From NCBI RefSeq assembly GCF_029893805.1, contig NZ_JARXYP010000002.1, positions 3,286,001-3,350,000 of the forward strand: a stretch of 64,000 nucleotides of DNA. Direction: 5' to 3'. The position numbers were made by a program, and so were the translations under genes. The notes under the pieces are model-generated. The model was not told where the DNA came from, ran no database searches, and saw nothing but the letters and a program-made list of their open reading frames with translations. Source of the DNA: Streptomyces sp. SAI-135. GTDB taxonomy: Bacteria > Actinomycetota > Actinomycetes > Streptomycetales > Streptomycetaceae. This document shows positions 7,610 to 15,806 of the stretch, piece after piece. Numbering within the stretch: the stretch's first letter is position 1; each line of letters begins with the position of its first letter.

Positions 7610-8470
7610 ATGGGGACGACACAGCGACGACGGCCCGAGCTGGCCTCGTTCCTGCGCAGCAGGCGGGCCCGGGTGACCCCGGCCGACGTGGGCATGCCAC
7701 CCGGCCTCAGGCGCCGCACTCCGGGACTGCGCCGCGAGGAGGTCGCCCAGCTCTCCGGTGTCGGCGTGACCTGGTACACATGGCTGGAGCAGGGCCGGCC
7801 GATCAACGCGTCCGCACAGGTCCTGGACGCCGTGGCCCGCACCCTGCGGCTGGACCCGCCGGAGCGGGAGCATCTGTACCGCCTGGCGCAGGTGCCGTTC
7901 GCCCCGGACCCGGAGCGTCTGACGCGGTCGACGGGCCCGGAGGTGCAGGGCATCATCGACGCCCTCGACCCGCTCCCCGCGGTCGTCTACAACTCGCGCT
8001 ACGACATCCTGGCCACCAACCCTGGCTACCGCGACCTGTTCCTGATCCCCGAGATCGTCGACATCGGGGTGGCGAACGCGCTGTGGACGCTGTTCACGGT
8101 CTCCGACGAGGCCTGCCCGCTGCTGCACCGGGACCGCGAGCTGCCGGTGATGGTGGCCACACTGCGGTCCACGTACGGCAGACATGTGGGCGAGCCGGCC
8201 TGGGAGAGCTTCATAGCCTCGCTGGCGGCGGCCAGCCCGTACTTCGCCGAGCTCTGGGCGAGCGGAGAGGTGGTGCAGCCGGGGCCCCGGGTCAAGACGT
8301 TCCGTCACAAGGCGGTGGGCGAGCTGCGCATGACGTCCCAGTCGCTGTCGATCGACGGAATGCCCGAGTGCCGGATCGTGGTCTACACACCGGCGGACGA
8401 GGAGACACATGAAAAATCCCGCCTCTTGAGAGAGACGGGATCCTCATTGAGTGGAGCTAAGGAGAATTGA
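7610..8470 (+). CDS. XRE-family regulator with MmyB-like ligand-binding domain
   Basis: A 286-residue DNA-binding protein. Residues about 8-70 form the helix-turn-helix typical of MmyB-like actinobacterial regulators (TPGLRREEVAQLSGVGVTWYTWLEQG). Residues about 100-260 form the PAS-like MmyB ligand-binding domain (VYNSRYDILATNPGYRDLF). ATG 7610 follows GAGGGGGG at eight bases. The last 20 or so codons read antisense through the terminator of the neighbouring tRNA-Ala and end inside its 3' end, so the frame overlaps 19 bases of the tRNA. The natural stop may have been lost. The divergent MFS gene is the likely target. Confidence 0.88.
   Translation: MGTTQRRRPELASFLRSRRARVTPADVGMPPGLRRRTPGLRREEVAQLSGVGVTWYTWLEQGRPINASAQVLDAVARTLRLDPPEREHLYRLAQVPFAPDPERLTRSTGPEVQGIIDALDPLPAVVYNSRYDILATNPGYRDLFLIPEIVDIGVANALWTLFTVSDEACPLLHRDRELPVMVATLRSTYGRHVGEPAWESFIASLAAASPYFAELWASGEVVQPGPRVKTFRHKAVGELRMTSQSLSIDGMPECRIVVYTPADEETHEKSRLLRETGSSLSGAKEN
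8412..8441 (-). terminator. terminator of the second tRNA-Ala
   Basis: On the minus strand an 11-bp stem with one G-U pair (8416-8426 with 8431-8441) and a 4-nt loop is followed by four U. It begins 10 bases past the tRNA 3' end. It lies antisense to the last codons of the HTH regulator. Confidence 0.8.
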
Positions 8471-8524
8471 ACTCCTGACCTCCTGCATGCCATGCAGGCG
8501 CTCTACCAACTGAGCTATAGCCCC
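8452..8524 (-). tRNA. tRNA-Ala (anticodon GGC), second copy
   Basis: A 73-base cloverleaf with acceptor GGGGCTA/TAGCTCC including the G3-U70 pair, anticodon GGC, and T loop TTCAATT. It differs from the copy at 5379-5451 at positions 26, 44 and 59. No CCA is encoded. The stop codon of the plus-strand HTH regulator falls within its 3' acceptor/T-arm sequence. Confidence 0.98.
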
Positions 8525-8605
8525 TTGCGTTCTTCCCGCTCGGCGGGCGAACAAGAAGAACTTTAGCCTGCGACCTGCCGGAAAGTGAAATCCGGTCCGG
8601 AGCCC

Positions 8606-9265
8606 TCAGTCGTCATCGCCGAGCACCGGCTCCGGGAGCGTCCCGGCGTTGTGCTCCAGGAGGCGCCAGCCGCGGGCGCCCTGGCCGAGGACGGACCAGC
8701 AGCAGTTGGAGAGGCCGCCGAGGCTCTCCCAGTGCCGGGCGTCCAGACCGAGCAGCCGGCCGATGGTGGTGCGGATCGTCCCGCCGTGGCTGACCACGAC
8801 GAGCGTGCCGTCCTCGGGGAGCTTCTCGGCGTGCCGCAGCACCACCGGGGCGGCGCGGTCGGCGACCTCGGTCTCCAGTTCACCGCCGCCGCGGCGGACC
8901 GGCTCGCCACGCTTCCACGCGGCGTACTCCTCGCCGTGCCGGGCGATGATCTCCTCGTGCGTCAGCCCCTGCCAGACGCCCGCGTAGGTCTCGCGCAGGC
9001 CCTCGTCGTGGGCCACGTCCAGGCCGGTGAGCGCGGCGAGCTCGGCGGCCGTGTTCGCGGCCCGCCGGAGGTCGGAGGCGACGATCGCGTCGGGCTGGAG
9101 GGAGGCCAGCAGCCGGGCGGCGCGGCGGGCCTGGCCGACACCGGTCTCGGTGAGCTCGACGTCGGTGGTGCCCTGGAAGCGGCGCTCCACGTTCCAGGAG
9201 GTCTGCCCGTGCCGCCACAGGATGACGCGGCGGCCCCGGCCCTTGCGGTCGGCGGGAGCGGTCAC
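8606..9265 (-). CDS. histidine phosphatase family protein (phosphoglycerate mutase-like)
   Basis: A 219-residue cytosolic phosphatase. The phosphohistidine motif LWRHGQTSWN lies near residue 15, the second catalytic histidine is in VVSHGGTIRTT near 165, and the acidic proton donor region is LRETYAGVWQGLTHEE. The GTG start (9263-9265) overlaps the rsfS stop as GTGA, so the two are translationally coupled. In actinobacteria this pair is conserved next to nadD. Related enzymes dephosphorylate 3-phosphoglycerate derivatives such as glucosyl-3-phosphoglycerate, but the substrate cannot be fixed from sequence. Confidence 0.9.
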   Translation of the reverse strand: MTAPADRKGRGRRVILWRHGQTSWNVERRFQGTTDVELTETGVGQARRAARLLASLQPDAIVASDLRRAANTAAELAALTGLDVAHDEGLRETYAGVWQGLTHEEIIARHGEEYAAWKRGEPVRRGGGELETEVADRAAPVVLRHAEKLPEDGTLVVVSHGGTIRTTIGRLLGLDARHWESLGGLSNCCWSVLGQGARGWRLLEHNAGTLPEPVLGDDD

Positions 9266-9705
9266 CGCGACTCCCCGTACGCGGCGTCGTCCTCCTCGGC
9301 CCGGAGCTTGGCGTGCTCCTCCGCCTTGCCGCGGGTCGCCTTGGCGTCGGCCGGCAGCTCCAGCTCGGGGCAGTCCTTCCACAGCCGCTCCAGGGCGTAG
9401 AAGACCCGCTCCTCGCTGTGCTGGACGTGGACGACGATGTCGACGTAGTCGAGCAGGACCCAGCGGGCCTCGCGGTCGCCCTCGCGGCGCACCGGCTTGG
9501 CGCCGAGCTCCTTCGAGAGGCGCTCCTCGATCTCGTCGACGATGGACTTGACCTGGCGGTCGTTGGGTGCGGACGCCAGCAGGAAGGCGTCGGTGATCGA
9601 GAGGACGTCGCTGACGTCGTAGGCGATCACGTCGTGGGCGAGCTTGTCGGCGGCCGCCTGCGCGGCGGTGTGGACGAGCTCGAGAGAACGGTCAGTGGCG
9701 GTCAC
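9262..9705 (-). CDS. rsfS: ribosomal silencing factor RsfS
   Basis: A 147-residue member of the RsfS/Iojap family, which binds ribosomal protein L14 and blocks joining of the 30S subunit under nutrient limitation. The core is clear: DVSDVLSITDAFLLASAPNDRQVKSI and the DREARWVLLDYVDIVVHVQHSEERVFY block, followed by LERLWKDCP. A charged C-terminal extension of about 30 residues is typical of streptomycetes. The start is GTG at 9703-9705. It lies downstream of nadD and the LCP-like gene, as in other actinobacteria. Confidence 0.95.
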   Translation of the reverse strand: MTATDRSLELVHTAAQAAADKLAHDVIAYDVSDVLSITDAFLLASAPNDRQVKSIVDEIEERLSKELGAKPVRREGDREARWVLLDYVDIVVHVQHSEERVFYALERLWKDCPELELPADAKATRGKAEEHAKLRAEEDDAAYGESR

Positions 9706-9816
9706 TACAAGGCTTTCGGTCGGCGGTCACTTGACACCAAGGGTCTCACGGACCGCCGACGGCACCCGACGTGATGACGGAGATCACGCGGGTGCCGCTG
9801 GGGCCCGGGACGGCGC

Positions 9817-11547
9817 CTAGGACGAGGAGTCCGGCTTGTAGTCCTGGCCGAGGACCACGGAGACGTTCGCGCTCGAGGAGATCGTGCCCTTGCCGACCGC
9901 GCTGGTGGGCAGCCCCAGGGTCTTGGCGACCTCGGTGGCGTTCGCCTTGTCGGCGGCGTCGGCGTAGACCACCTTGGACGTGGCCCGGGCCGAGGAGGGC
10001 GTGCCGCCGTCGATGAAGGTGAAGCCGCCGTTGAGGAGGACGACACGCGCCTTCTCGGTGTTGTCCTTGGTGCCGGTGGCGTTCTGGACGGAGACGCTCA
10101 CGGCGGCGTCCTTGTCGGGGCTCTTCGCCTTGCCGCCGAGGACGTCCTTGACCACGCTCGCGCTGGCCGCCGCGCTCAGGGTGCCGTCCTGCTGGACGGG
10201 CAGGAGGGCGGTCTTGAAGTCGCCGCTCTTGGCGAGGTCGGCGAGCTTGGCGAGGAAGGTGCCGAGGTCCTTGTCCGTCAGGGACGGGTCGAGGATCTGG
10301 GCCAGCGTCTGCACGGTGGTGGTCGCGGCCGTCGGGTCGGAGGACAGCTTGCGCAGCACGCCCTGCAGGACCTGGCCGAACCGCTCCAGCTGGGCGTTCT
10401 GGGCCTCGCCCGAGGCACGGTAGGTGGCGTAGGCGACGGCCATCTTGCCGCTGAGGGTCTGGTCCTTGCCCTTGCTCACCAGGGGCGCCTGCCCCTTCTT
10501 CCTGGCGTCCGGGTCGGGCACGGCGGCGTTGGTGTCGACGTCGATGTTCCCGACGAGGTCGACCAGGTTCTGCAGGTAGGGGGTGTCCAGGCGCCAGGTG
10601 CCCTCGATGTCGGTGCCGAGGACGGTGTCGAGGGAGTCGACGGTTCCGGAGGATCCGTCGTCGTCGACGGACTTGGCGAGGGTCGTCGTGGAGCCGTCGT
10701 CGGACGTCAGGACGAGGGAGTTGGGGATGAGGACGGTGGTGCCCTGCTTGGTGGTGGTGTTGTCGACGAGCAGCGCCGTGGAGGTGCCGCCCTTCGTGGT
10801 GTTGTGCAGGTGGACGACGATCACGTCGCGGTTCTGGGCGCTCGCCGCGATCGTGTTGCCCTTCTTGCTCTCCGAGTCCGACAGCCCGGGCAGCTTCCCG
10901 GCGTACCAGAGGTAGCCGACTCCGCCGGCCGCGACCAGGGCGAGGACGACGACCAGGGCGACGAGCCGGCTGCGGGCGCGGCGCTTGGCCTCCTCGCGGC
11001 GCTCGGTGCGGTTCTCGGTGAAGTTGAGCCAGTCGATGACGTCCTCGGAGTCGCTGTCGGGCTCCTCGACGAACGCGAACTGCGCGGTGTGGTACTGCCG
11101 TTCGTCCCCGTCGGCGGCCTCCGCGCGGGCCTGCTGAGAGCCGGCGGCGTACTCCTGACCGGCCTGGGTCCCTCCGGTCGGCCCGCCCTGCTGCGGGATG
11201 TACGCGGTCTGCTCGGCGACCCGGGGCTGCTGACCGCTCGCGGCGGCCCGGCCGTAGGGGTCGTAGGGCGGCACGGGCGCCTGCCGGCCGGTGCCGTCGG
11301 CGCCGTAGGGGTCGTAGGGCGGCGGTACGGGATTCTGGGCGCCCGTGTCGTACGGCGCGGCCTGCTGGGTGCCCGTGGCGTACGGGTCGTAGCCGTAGCC
11401 CTGCTGGGCGTAGGGGTCGTACTGCTGCTGCGGGGCCTGGTGCGACTGGACCTGCTGGTACACCGGCCGGCCGTACTCGTCGTAGCCGACCAGCGCGTAC
11501 TGGTTGCCCTGGTCGTCGCCGTAGCCCGCGTCGTATCGGTCGTTCAC
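9817..11547 (-). CDS. LytR-CpsA-Psr-like / LytR C-terminal domain membrane protein with Tyr-Pro-rich tail
   Basis: A 576-residue single-pass protein. Residues 1-190 are a cytosolic low-complexity tail with YDPYG/YDPYA repeats. A membrane segment at about 191-213 follows. The extracellular part resembles a diverged LCP fold (TVLIPNSLVL, then DTVLGTDIEGTWRLDTPYL) and ends in a LytR C-terminal domain. The arginine and aspartate residues that bind polyprenyl phosphate in active LCP transferases (RSDT, IPRDT, RxxRQ) are not evident here. In S. coelicolor the LCP protein PdtA (SCO2578, polydiglycosylphosphate attachment) is, as I recall, encoded at this position between rsfS and nadD, so this may be its counterpart. 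The GTG start has GAGAGGGG upstream. Confidence 0.75.
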   Translation of the reverse strand: MNDRYDAGYGDDQGNQYALVGYDEYGRPVYQQVQSHQAPQQQYDPYAQQGYGYDPYATGTQQAAPYDTGAQNPVPPPYDPYGADGTGRQAPVPPYDPYGRAAASGQQPRVAEQTAYIPQQGGPTGGTQAGQEYAAGSQQARAEAADGDERQYHTAQFAFVEEPDSDSEDVIDWLNFTENRTERREEAKRRARSRLVALVVVLALVAAGGVGYLWYAGKLPGLSDSESKKGNTIAASAQNRDVIVVHLHNTTKGGTSTALLVDNTTTKQGTTVLIPNSLVLTSDDGSTTTLAKSVDDDGSSGTVDSLDTVLGTDIEGTWRLDTPYLQNLVDLVGNIDVDTNAAVPDPDARKKGQAPLVSKGKDQTLSGKMAVAYATYRASGEAQNAQLERFGQVLQGVLRKLSSDPTAATTTVQTLAQILDPSLTDKDLGTFLAKLADLAKSGDFKTALLPVQQDGTLSAAASASVVKDVLGGKAKSPDKDAAVSVSVQNATGTKDNTEKARVVLLNGGFTFIDGGTPSSARATSKVVYADAADKANATEVAKTLGLPTSAVGKGTISSSANVSVVLGQDYKPDSSS

Positions 11548-11563
11548 CGGTGCCCCTCTCGGC

Positions 11564-12202
11564 TCACTCGCCGCGGTACAGCTCGCGCTTGTCGATATAA
11601 CGCACGACGCCGTCCGGCACCAGATACCAGACGGGGTCGCCCTTGGCGACTCTCGCCCGGCAGTCGGTGGAGGAGATGGCCAGGGCGGGGACCTCGACGA
11701 GCGAGACACCGCCCTCGGGGAGCCCGGGGTCGGCCAGGGTGTGGCCGGGCCGGGTGACCCCGATGAAGTGCGCCAGGGCGAACAGCTCTTCCGTGTCCCG
11801 CCAGGTCAGGATCTGGCCGAGGGCGTCGGCGCCCGTGATGAAGAAGAGGTCGGTGTCGGGGTTGAGGGCCTTGAGGTCGCGCAGGGTGTCGGTGGTGTAG
11901 GTCGCGCCACCGCGGTCGATGTCGATGCGACTGACCGAGAACTGCGGGTTCTCGGCGGTCGCGATGACCGTCATCAGATAGCGGTCCTCGGCCGGGGAAA
12001 CCTTGCGGTGGGTCTTCTGCCACGGCTGGCCCGTCGGCACGAACACCACCTCGTCCAGGTGGAACTGCGCGGCGACCTCGCTGGCCGCCACGAGGTGCCC
12101 GTGGTGGATCGGGTCGAACGTTCCGCCCATGACGCCGAGTCGGCGCTTGCCGGGGCTCGACGGGGCGTTGCCCGGGCCGGTAGGCATGTCCTGCTCTCCC
12201 AT
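11564..12202 (-). CDS. nadD: nicotinate-nucleotide adenylyltransferase
   Basis: Converts nicotinate mononucleotide and ATP to deamido-NAD in NAD biosynthesis. The nucleotidyltransferase signature GGTFDPIHHGHL lies near residue 26, the ISSTDCR motif near 185, and the C-terminal VVRYIDKRELY matches the family. Length 212 residues is normal. The ATG at 12200-12202 gives the longest sensible protein; an internal ATG at 12185-12187 has a better GGAGAG site and could be the real start. The gene sits 16 bp upstream of the LCP-like gene in one operon running toward rsfS. Confidence 0.95.
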   Translation of the reverse strand: MGEQDMPTGPGNAPSSPGKRRLGVMGGTFDPIHHGHLVAASEVAAQFHLDEVVFVPTGQPWQKTHRKVSPAEDRYLMTVIATAENPQFSVSRIDIDRGGATYTTDTLRDLKALNPDTDLFFITGADALGQILTWRDTEELFALAHFIGVTRPGHTLADPGLPEGGVSLVEVPALAISSTDCRARVAKGDPVWYLVPDGVVRYIDKRELYRGE

Positions 12203-12281
12203 GCGTGCAGACCCTACCGGCCCGTCCTGAGGGCTCCGGCCGACGGGGGCCCGGAATGCCCCGCTTCGGGCACCCGGGGAC

Positions 12282-12446
12282 TCAGCGGTCGCGGTTGAAA
12301 CGGGTGGTGATCCACAGCAGGAGCAGCAGGATGATGAAGGCGGCGCCGCCGGTGACCAGAGGGTCGAGACTCTCGTGGTTGCCGCCGTGCTCCTCGCCCT
12401 CGGCGGCAAGGGTGACCAACTGGGCAGCGGTGCTGTGGAAGCTCAT
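12282..12446 (-). CDS. small single-pass membrane protein (54 aa)
   Basis: A 54-residue protein: a hydrophilic N-terminus with EGEEHGGNHESLDP, then one hydrophobic helix (GGAAFIILLLLLWITT), then a basic end RFNRDR, giving an N-out/C-in topology. The ATG is at 12444-12446 with only a weak AGG upstream. It lies between nadD and another 52-residue membrane protein on the same strand. Function is not known. Codon bias and the clear helix support a real gene. Confidence 0.65.
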   Translation of the reverse strand: MSFHSTAAQLVTLAAEGEEHGGNHESLDPLVTGGAAFIILLLLLWITTRFNRDR

Positions 12447-12563
12447 CTTCGTCAGGACCTATCCGGTGGGCGGGACAGAGTGTCGGCCCATCGTAAGCGG
12501 GCGCGGTGAGGGCGATCACGCCGACTCCACCGTTGGGGGACGGCGGGGAACCTTCGCCCTCCG

Positions 12564-12722
12564 TCAGTCGTCCTTCCGCTTGTACCCCCGCAGCAGGAAC
12601 CACGCGGTGAACGCACAGCCCACGAACATCACGACCAGTACCACCCGGAGCAGATTTCCGGCCCCTTGCTGCTCGGCGGCGCTCGCGGCCTCGGTGAGCC
12701 AGGCGGCCCGGGTGTGCTCCAT
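12564..12722 (-). CDS. small single-pass membrane protein (52 aa)
   Basis: A 52-residue protein starting MEHTRAAWLTEAAS, with a hydrophobic helix around residues 25-45 (LLRVVLVVMFVGCAFTAWFLL) and a basic cytosolic tail RGYKRKDD. ATG 12720-12722 has GAAGGAG eight bases upstream, better than the in-frame upstream ATG. It is divergent from the M48 protease and leads into the 54-residue membrane protein. No known family is recognised. Confidence 0.65.
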   Translation of the reverse strand: MEHTRAAWLTEAASAAEQQGAGNLLRVVLVVMFVGCAFTAWFLLRGYKRKDD

Positions 12723-12883
12723 GACGTGGACTCCTTCGCTGTACTGCCCGTCCACGCTATCTCCGCCTAGGCTGGGCTCTGCTTCGGGGGCGCAAAGGGC
12801 CGCACAAGGGTCCGCAAAGGATCACAGCGGTCGAAGAGGCACAGCCACAGACGGCACCGCCAAAGACGCACATGGGGGAAGAC

Positions 12884-13984
12884 ATGTCCGACGACGGCCA
12901 CCACAACAACGGACACGAGAACGTGCCGAGCAGGCAGCGCAGGCGTTTCCCGGGTATCTCCTCGCGTGCGTACGAGCACCCCGCCGACCGCTCCGCCCTG
13001 GTGGCGCTGCGCAAGCTGAGCGGTTTCGACACGGTGTTCAAGGCGCTCAGCGGTCTGCTCCCCGAGCGGAGCCTGCGGCTGCTGTTCCTGTCCGACTCGG
13101 TGCGCGTCTCCGACCAGCAGTTCGCGTACCTCAACGACATGCTGCGGGACGCGTGTTACATCCTGGACCTGGAGAAGGTCCCGCCGATGTACGTCAACCA
13201 GGACCCGCAGCCGAACGCGATGTGCATCGGCCTGGACGAGCCGATCATCGTCGTCACCACGGGTCTGGTCGACCTGCTCGACGAGGAGGAGATGCGGGCG
13301 GTCGTCGGCCACGAGGTGGGTCACGCCCTGTCCGGCCACTCGGTCTACCGGACCATCCTGCTGTTCCTGACCAGCCTCGCCCTCAGGGTGGCGTGGATCC
13401 CGCTGGGCAACATCGCGATCATGGCGATCGTGACCGCGCTGCGTGAGTGGTTCCGCAAGTCGGAGCTGTCGGCGGACCGGGCGGGCCTGCTGGTCGGCCA
13501 GGACCTGCGGGCCTCGATGCGCGGTCTGATGAAGCTGGCGGGCGGCCACCATCTGCACGAGATGAACGTCGACGCGTTCCTGAAGCAGGCCGAGGAGTAC
13601 GAGGCCGGCGGCGACCTGCGCGACTCCGTGCTGAAGATCCTCAACGTCCTGCCGCGCTCCCACCCGTTCACCACCGTGCGGGCGGCCGAGCTGAAGAAGT
13701 GGGCCGAGTCCCGCGACCACCAGCGGATCATGGACGGCCACTACCCGCGCCGCAGCGAGGACAAGGACACCTCGGTCACGGACTCCTTCCGCGAGTCGGC
13801 GGCGAGCTACGCGACCAACGTCAAGAGCTCCAAGGACCCGCTGATGAAGCTGGTCAGCGACATCGCGGGCGGCGCGGGCGACCTGGGCGGCCGGGTACGC
13901 AGGGGCTTCGGCGGCTTCTCGAACTCGGCCCCCCGCGAGGACGAGCCCCCGACGGACACACCGCGCAACAACGAGGGCGGCTGA
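12884..13984 (+). CDS. M48 family zinc metalloprotease
   Basis: A 366-residue M48-type membrane protease. The zinc motif GHEVGHALSGH is near residue 145, followed by a hydrophobic segment (TILLFLTSLALRVAWIPLG) and the third-ligand region KSELSADRAGLL. The catalytic domain starts after an N-terminal charged stretch, and the C-terminal 60 residues are Gly/Ser-rich and probably disordered. Family members such as HtpX degrade damaged membrane proteins. ATG 12884 is preceded by GGGGGAAG at suitable distance; another ATG four codons upstream lacks a binding site. Transcribed alone, divergent from two microproteins. Confidence 0.9.
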   Translation: MSDDGHHNNGHENVPSRQRRRFPGISSRAYEHPADRSALVALRKLSGFDTVFKALSGLLPERSLRLLFLSDSVRVSDQQFAYLNDMLRDACYILDLEKVPPMYVNQDPQPNAMCIGLDEPIIVVTTGLVDLLDEEEMRAVVGHEVGHALSGHSVYRTILLFLTSLALRVAWIPLGNIAIMAIVTALREWFRKSELSADRAGLLVGQDLRASMRGLMKLAGGHHLHEMNVDAFLKQAEEYEAGGDLRDSVLKILNVLPRSHPFTTVRAAELKKWAESRDHQRIMDGHYPRRSEDKDTSVTDSFRESAASYATNVKSSKDPLMKLVSDIAGGAGDLGGRVRRGFGGFSNSAPREDEPPTDTPRNNEGG

Positions 13985-14657
13985 CCCCCGGGGCCCCCTG
14001 GCCCTCCCCGGCCGGCCACCGGGCAGCGGACCGGGCAACGCCCTCTCCGCCGCCCCCACCCGATCCCGGCCGGGCACGTCAGGCCGCCGACAGCACCCGC
14101 CACGGCTGCACACGCCCCACCGTCACCGCAGGTCAGACCTCCGTCACCGCAGGTCAGACCTCCGACAGCACAGGCCACACCCCGCGACGCCTCTGATCAC
14201 GCCCCGGCAGGGCATGGCACCCCTACGACTGCCGCGTCAGCCCCCCATGGGGCACGCGCCCCACCGCGCGACGGCGCTCGTCACGCGCCCGGCAAGGGCA
14301 CACCACGTCTACGACTGCTCGCGTCAGCCTCCGTCTGCACGCGCACCCCCCATGACTGCTCTCCTCACGCCCCCGGCAGCGCGCCACACTCACGACAGAG
14401 GCATGACGCCCCGACTGCACGCGCCACCCGCTCGGCAGAGCGCGGCAGACCTCCGACAGCCCACCTCACGCCCCCGGCAGGGCACGTCAGCCCCTCCCCG
14501 ACCACACACACCCCGCCCCCCGACGGCTCGCGCCACGATGCCGAACAGTGCGCGTCACACCACCGTCAGCGCACATCAGACCGACAACACGCCCCACACG
14601 CCCCACACGCCACGACGGCTCACCTCACGCTCCCTGACAGGGCACGGCAGGGCACCC
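13985..14657. repeat. 670-bp intergenic spacer of degenerate interspersed repeats
   Basis: No convincing gene lies here. The plus strand is very C-rich and G-poor compared with flanking genes. A core close to CTCACGCCCCCGGCAGGGCA recurs at about 14197, 14281, 14363, 14464 and 14622, with a weaker copy near 14421. A second motif near TACGACTGC-CGCGTCAGCC recurs at about 14223 and 14309. A 21-bp unit (GTCACCGCAGGTCAGACCTCC) is tandemly duplicated near 14130-14160. It separates a plus-strand protease gene from a convergent minus-strand gene. Open frames in it have no recognisable protein. Confidence 0.6.
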
Positions 14658-15728
14658 TCACACCCGCGGCTGCGCACTCGTAGCCAGTGACCCGCACAGC
14701 GCCGTCGCACTGCCGGTGGCGTAGGGGTCCGTGCCCGCCGGGCCGCCGGTCTTCGCGGTCTGGCCGGCCAGCAGCGGGTGCAGCCTGTTCGTGGAGTCCT
14801 CCGCGCAGGACAGCGGCCCGGCCTGGACGTACGAGACGACCAGCTGGGCCGTGTGCATCCGCAGGTCGTCCCGGTCGAACCGGAAGTGCAGCTCACGGCG
14901 GACGGTGAACAGCGAGGTCTGCGCCGAGGCGTCGGCCCCCGCCGCCCGCAGCGCGTACACGAACGTGTGGTCCGCCGTCACCTCCAGCGTCGCCGAGTCG
15001 GTCTCGGCCGCCTGGAGACTCCCCTGCACCCGGATCCTGCCGTCCGCCAGCCGCGCCTGGGCGGGGTCGAAGCGCACCAGCCATCCGGTCGGCGCGTGCC
15101 GCCCGTCCGCGGCGGGACGGGCGAAGCTCTGGTCGAACTGATCGAGCTGGTCCGTGTCGAGGAGCACCCGCACGGCTCGCACCTGTTGGCCGGTGAGGAC
15201 GTCCGGGTCGAGGGAGGACCGCACGATGTAGTCCTTGGCGGTGCTCAGCGCGGACACGACCTGGCTGTCGGAGAAGTGCGCGGTGCGGCGGGAGGCCGGC
15301 AGCGGGATGCCCTCGGCGCCGACGCGGTACTGCGCGGCGGGGCTGTGCGCGTACAGGTACTCGGCGTCGGCGTGCCCCGGGACCTTGCCCTGGGGGGCCA
15401 GCGGGATGACGGTCATCCGCAGCGGTTCGACGGGCTGCGGGACCGCGGAGGTCTGGTAGGGGTGCCGTACGCCCATGTAGATCGCGGTGCCGAAGGCGAC
15501 GGCGATCAGCAGGACCAGGATCAGCGCCTGCCGGGACAGTCCCCGGCGCAGTGGCGGGCGGCGGCGGACGGCGGGGGCGTGGTCGGTCATGCGCTCCCGC
15601 GCCGAGTACTCCTGGAGGCGGGCAGCGCGGACGAACGACTCGTCGAAGACGACGGATCGGTACTCGTCCTCACCACCCACGGGGCCGCCCTCGGGAGTCC
15701 CCTCGGGTGGGTCTGCCGGCCCTCCCAT
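14658..15728 (-). CDS. single-pass membrane protein with SVVFDE motif (356 aa)
   Basis: A 356-residue protein of unknown function. Residues about 20-45 hold EYRSVVFDESFVRAARLQEY, a cytosolic motif shared with the next upstream gene. One transmembrane helix (LILVLLIAVAFGTAIYMGV) is near 70-90, and the remaining 265 residues form an extracytoplasmic domain with two cysteines close to the C-terminus that may form a disulfide. The ATG is preceded by TACTCT at exactly six bases and no ribosome-binding site, suggesting leaderless expression. In S. coelicolor the corresponding region encodes hypothetical proteins conserved in streptomycetes. An envelope role is only an inference from location and topology. 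Confidence 0.8.
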   Translation of the reverse strand: MGGPADPPEGTPEGGPVGGEDEYRSVVFDESFVRAARLQEYSARERMTDHAPAVRRRPPLRRGLSRQALILVLLIAVAFGTAIYMGVRHPYQTSAVPQPVEPLRMTVIPLAPQGKVPGHADAEYLYAHSPAAQYRVGAEGIPLPASRRTAHFSDSQVVSALSTAKDYIVRSSLDPDVLTGQQVRAVRVLLDTDQLDQFDQSFARPAADGRHAPTGWLVRFDPAQARLADGRIRVQGSLQAAETDSATLEVTADHTFVYALRAAGADASAQTSLFTVRRELHFRFDRDDLRMHTAQLVVSYVQAGPLSCAEDSTNRLHPLLAGQTAKTGGPAGTDPYATGSATALCGSLATSAQPRV

Positions 15729-15806
15729 ATCTTCAGAGTAGGTCTCGGGGAGCTCAGGTAAACGCCCCGCTGTGCGACAAGTTCTGACAGGTTCTCACCA
15801 GGATTG

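Noticed and set aside
14100..14650. CRISPR array in the repeat-rich spacer
   Set aside because: Repeats are imperfect, irregularly spaced and not separated by uniform spacers; no cas genes occur.
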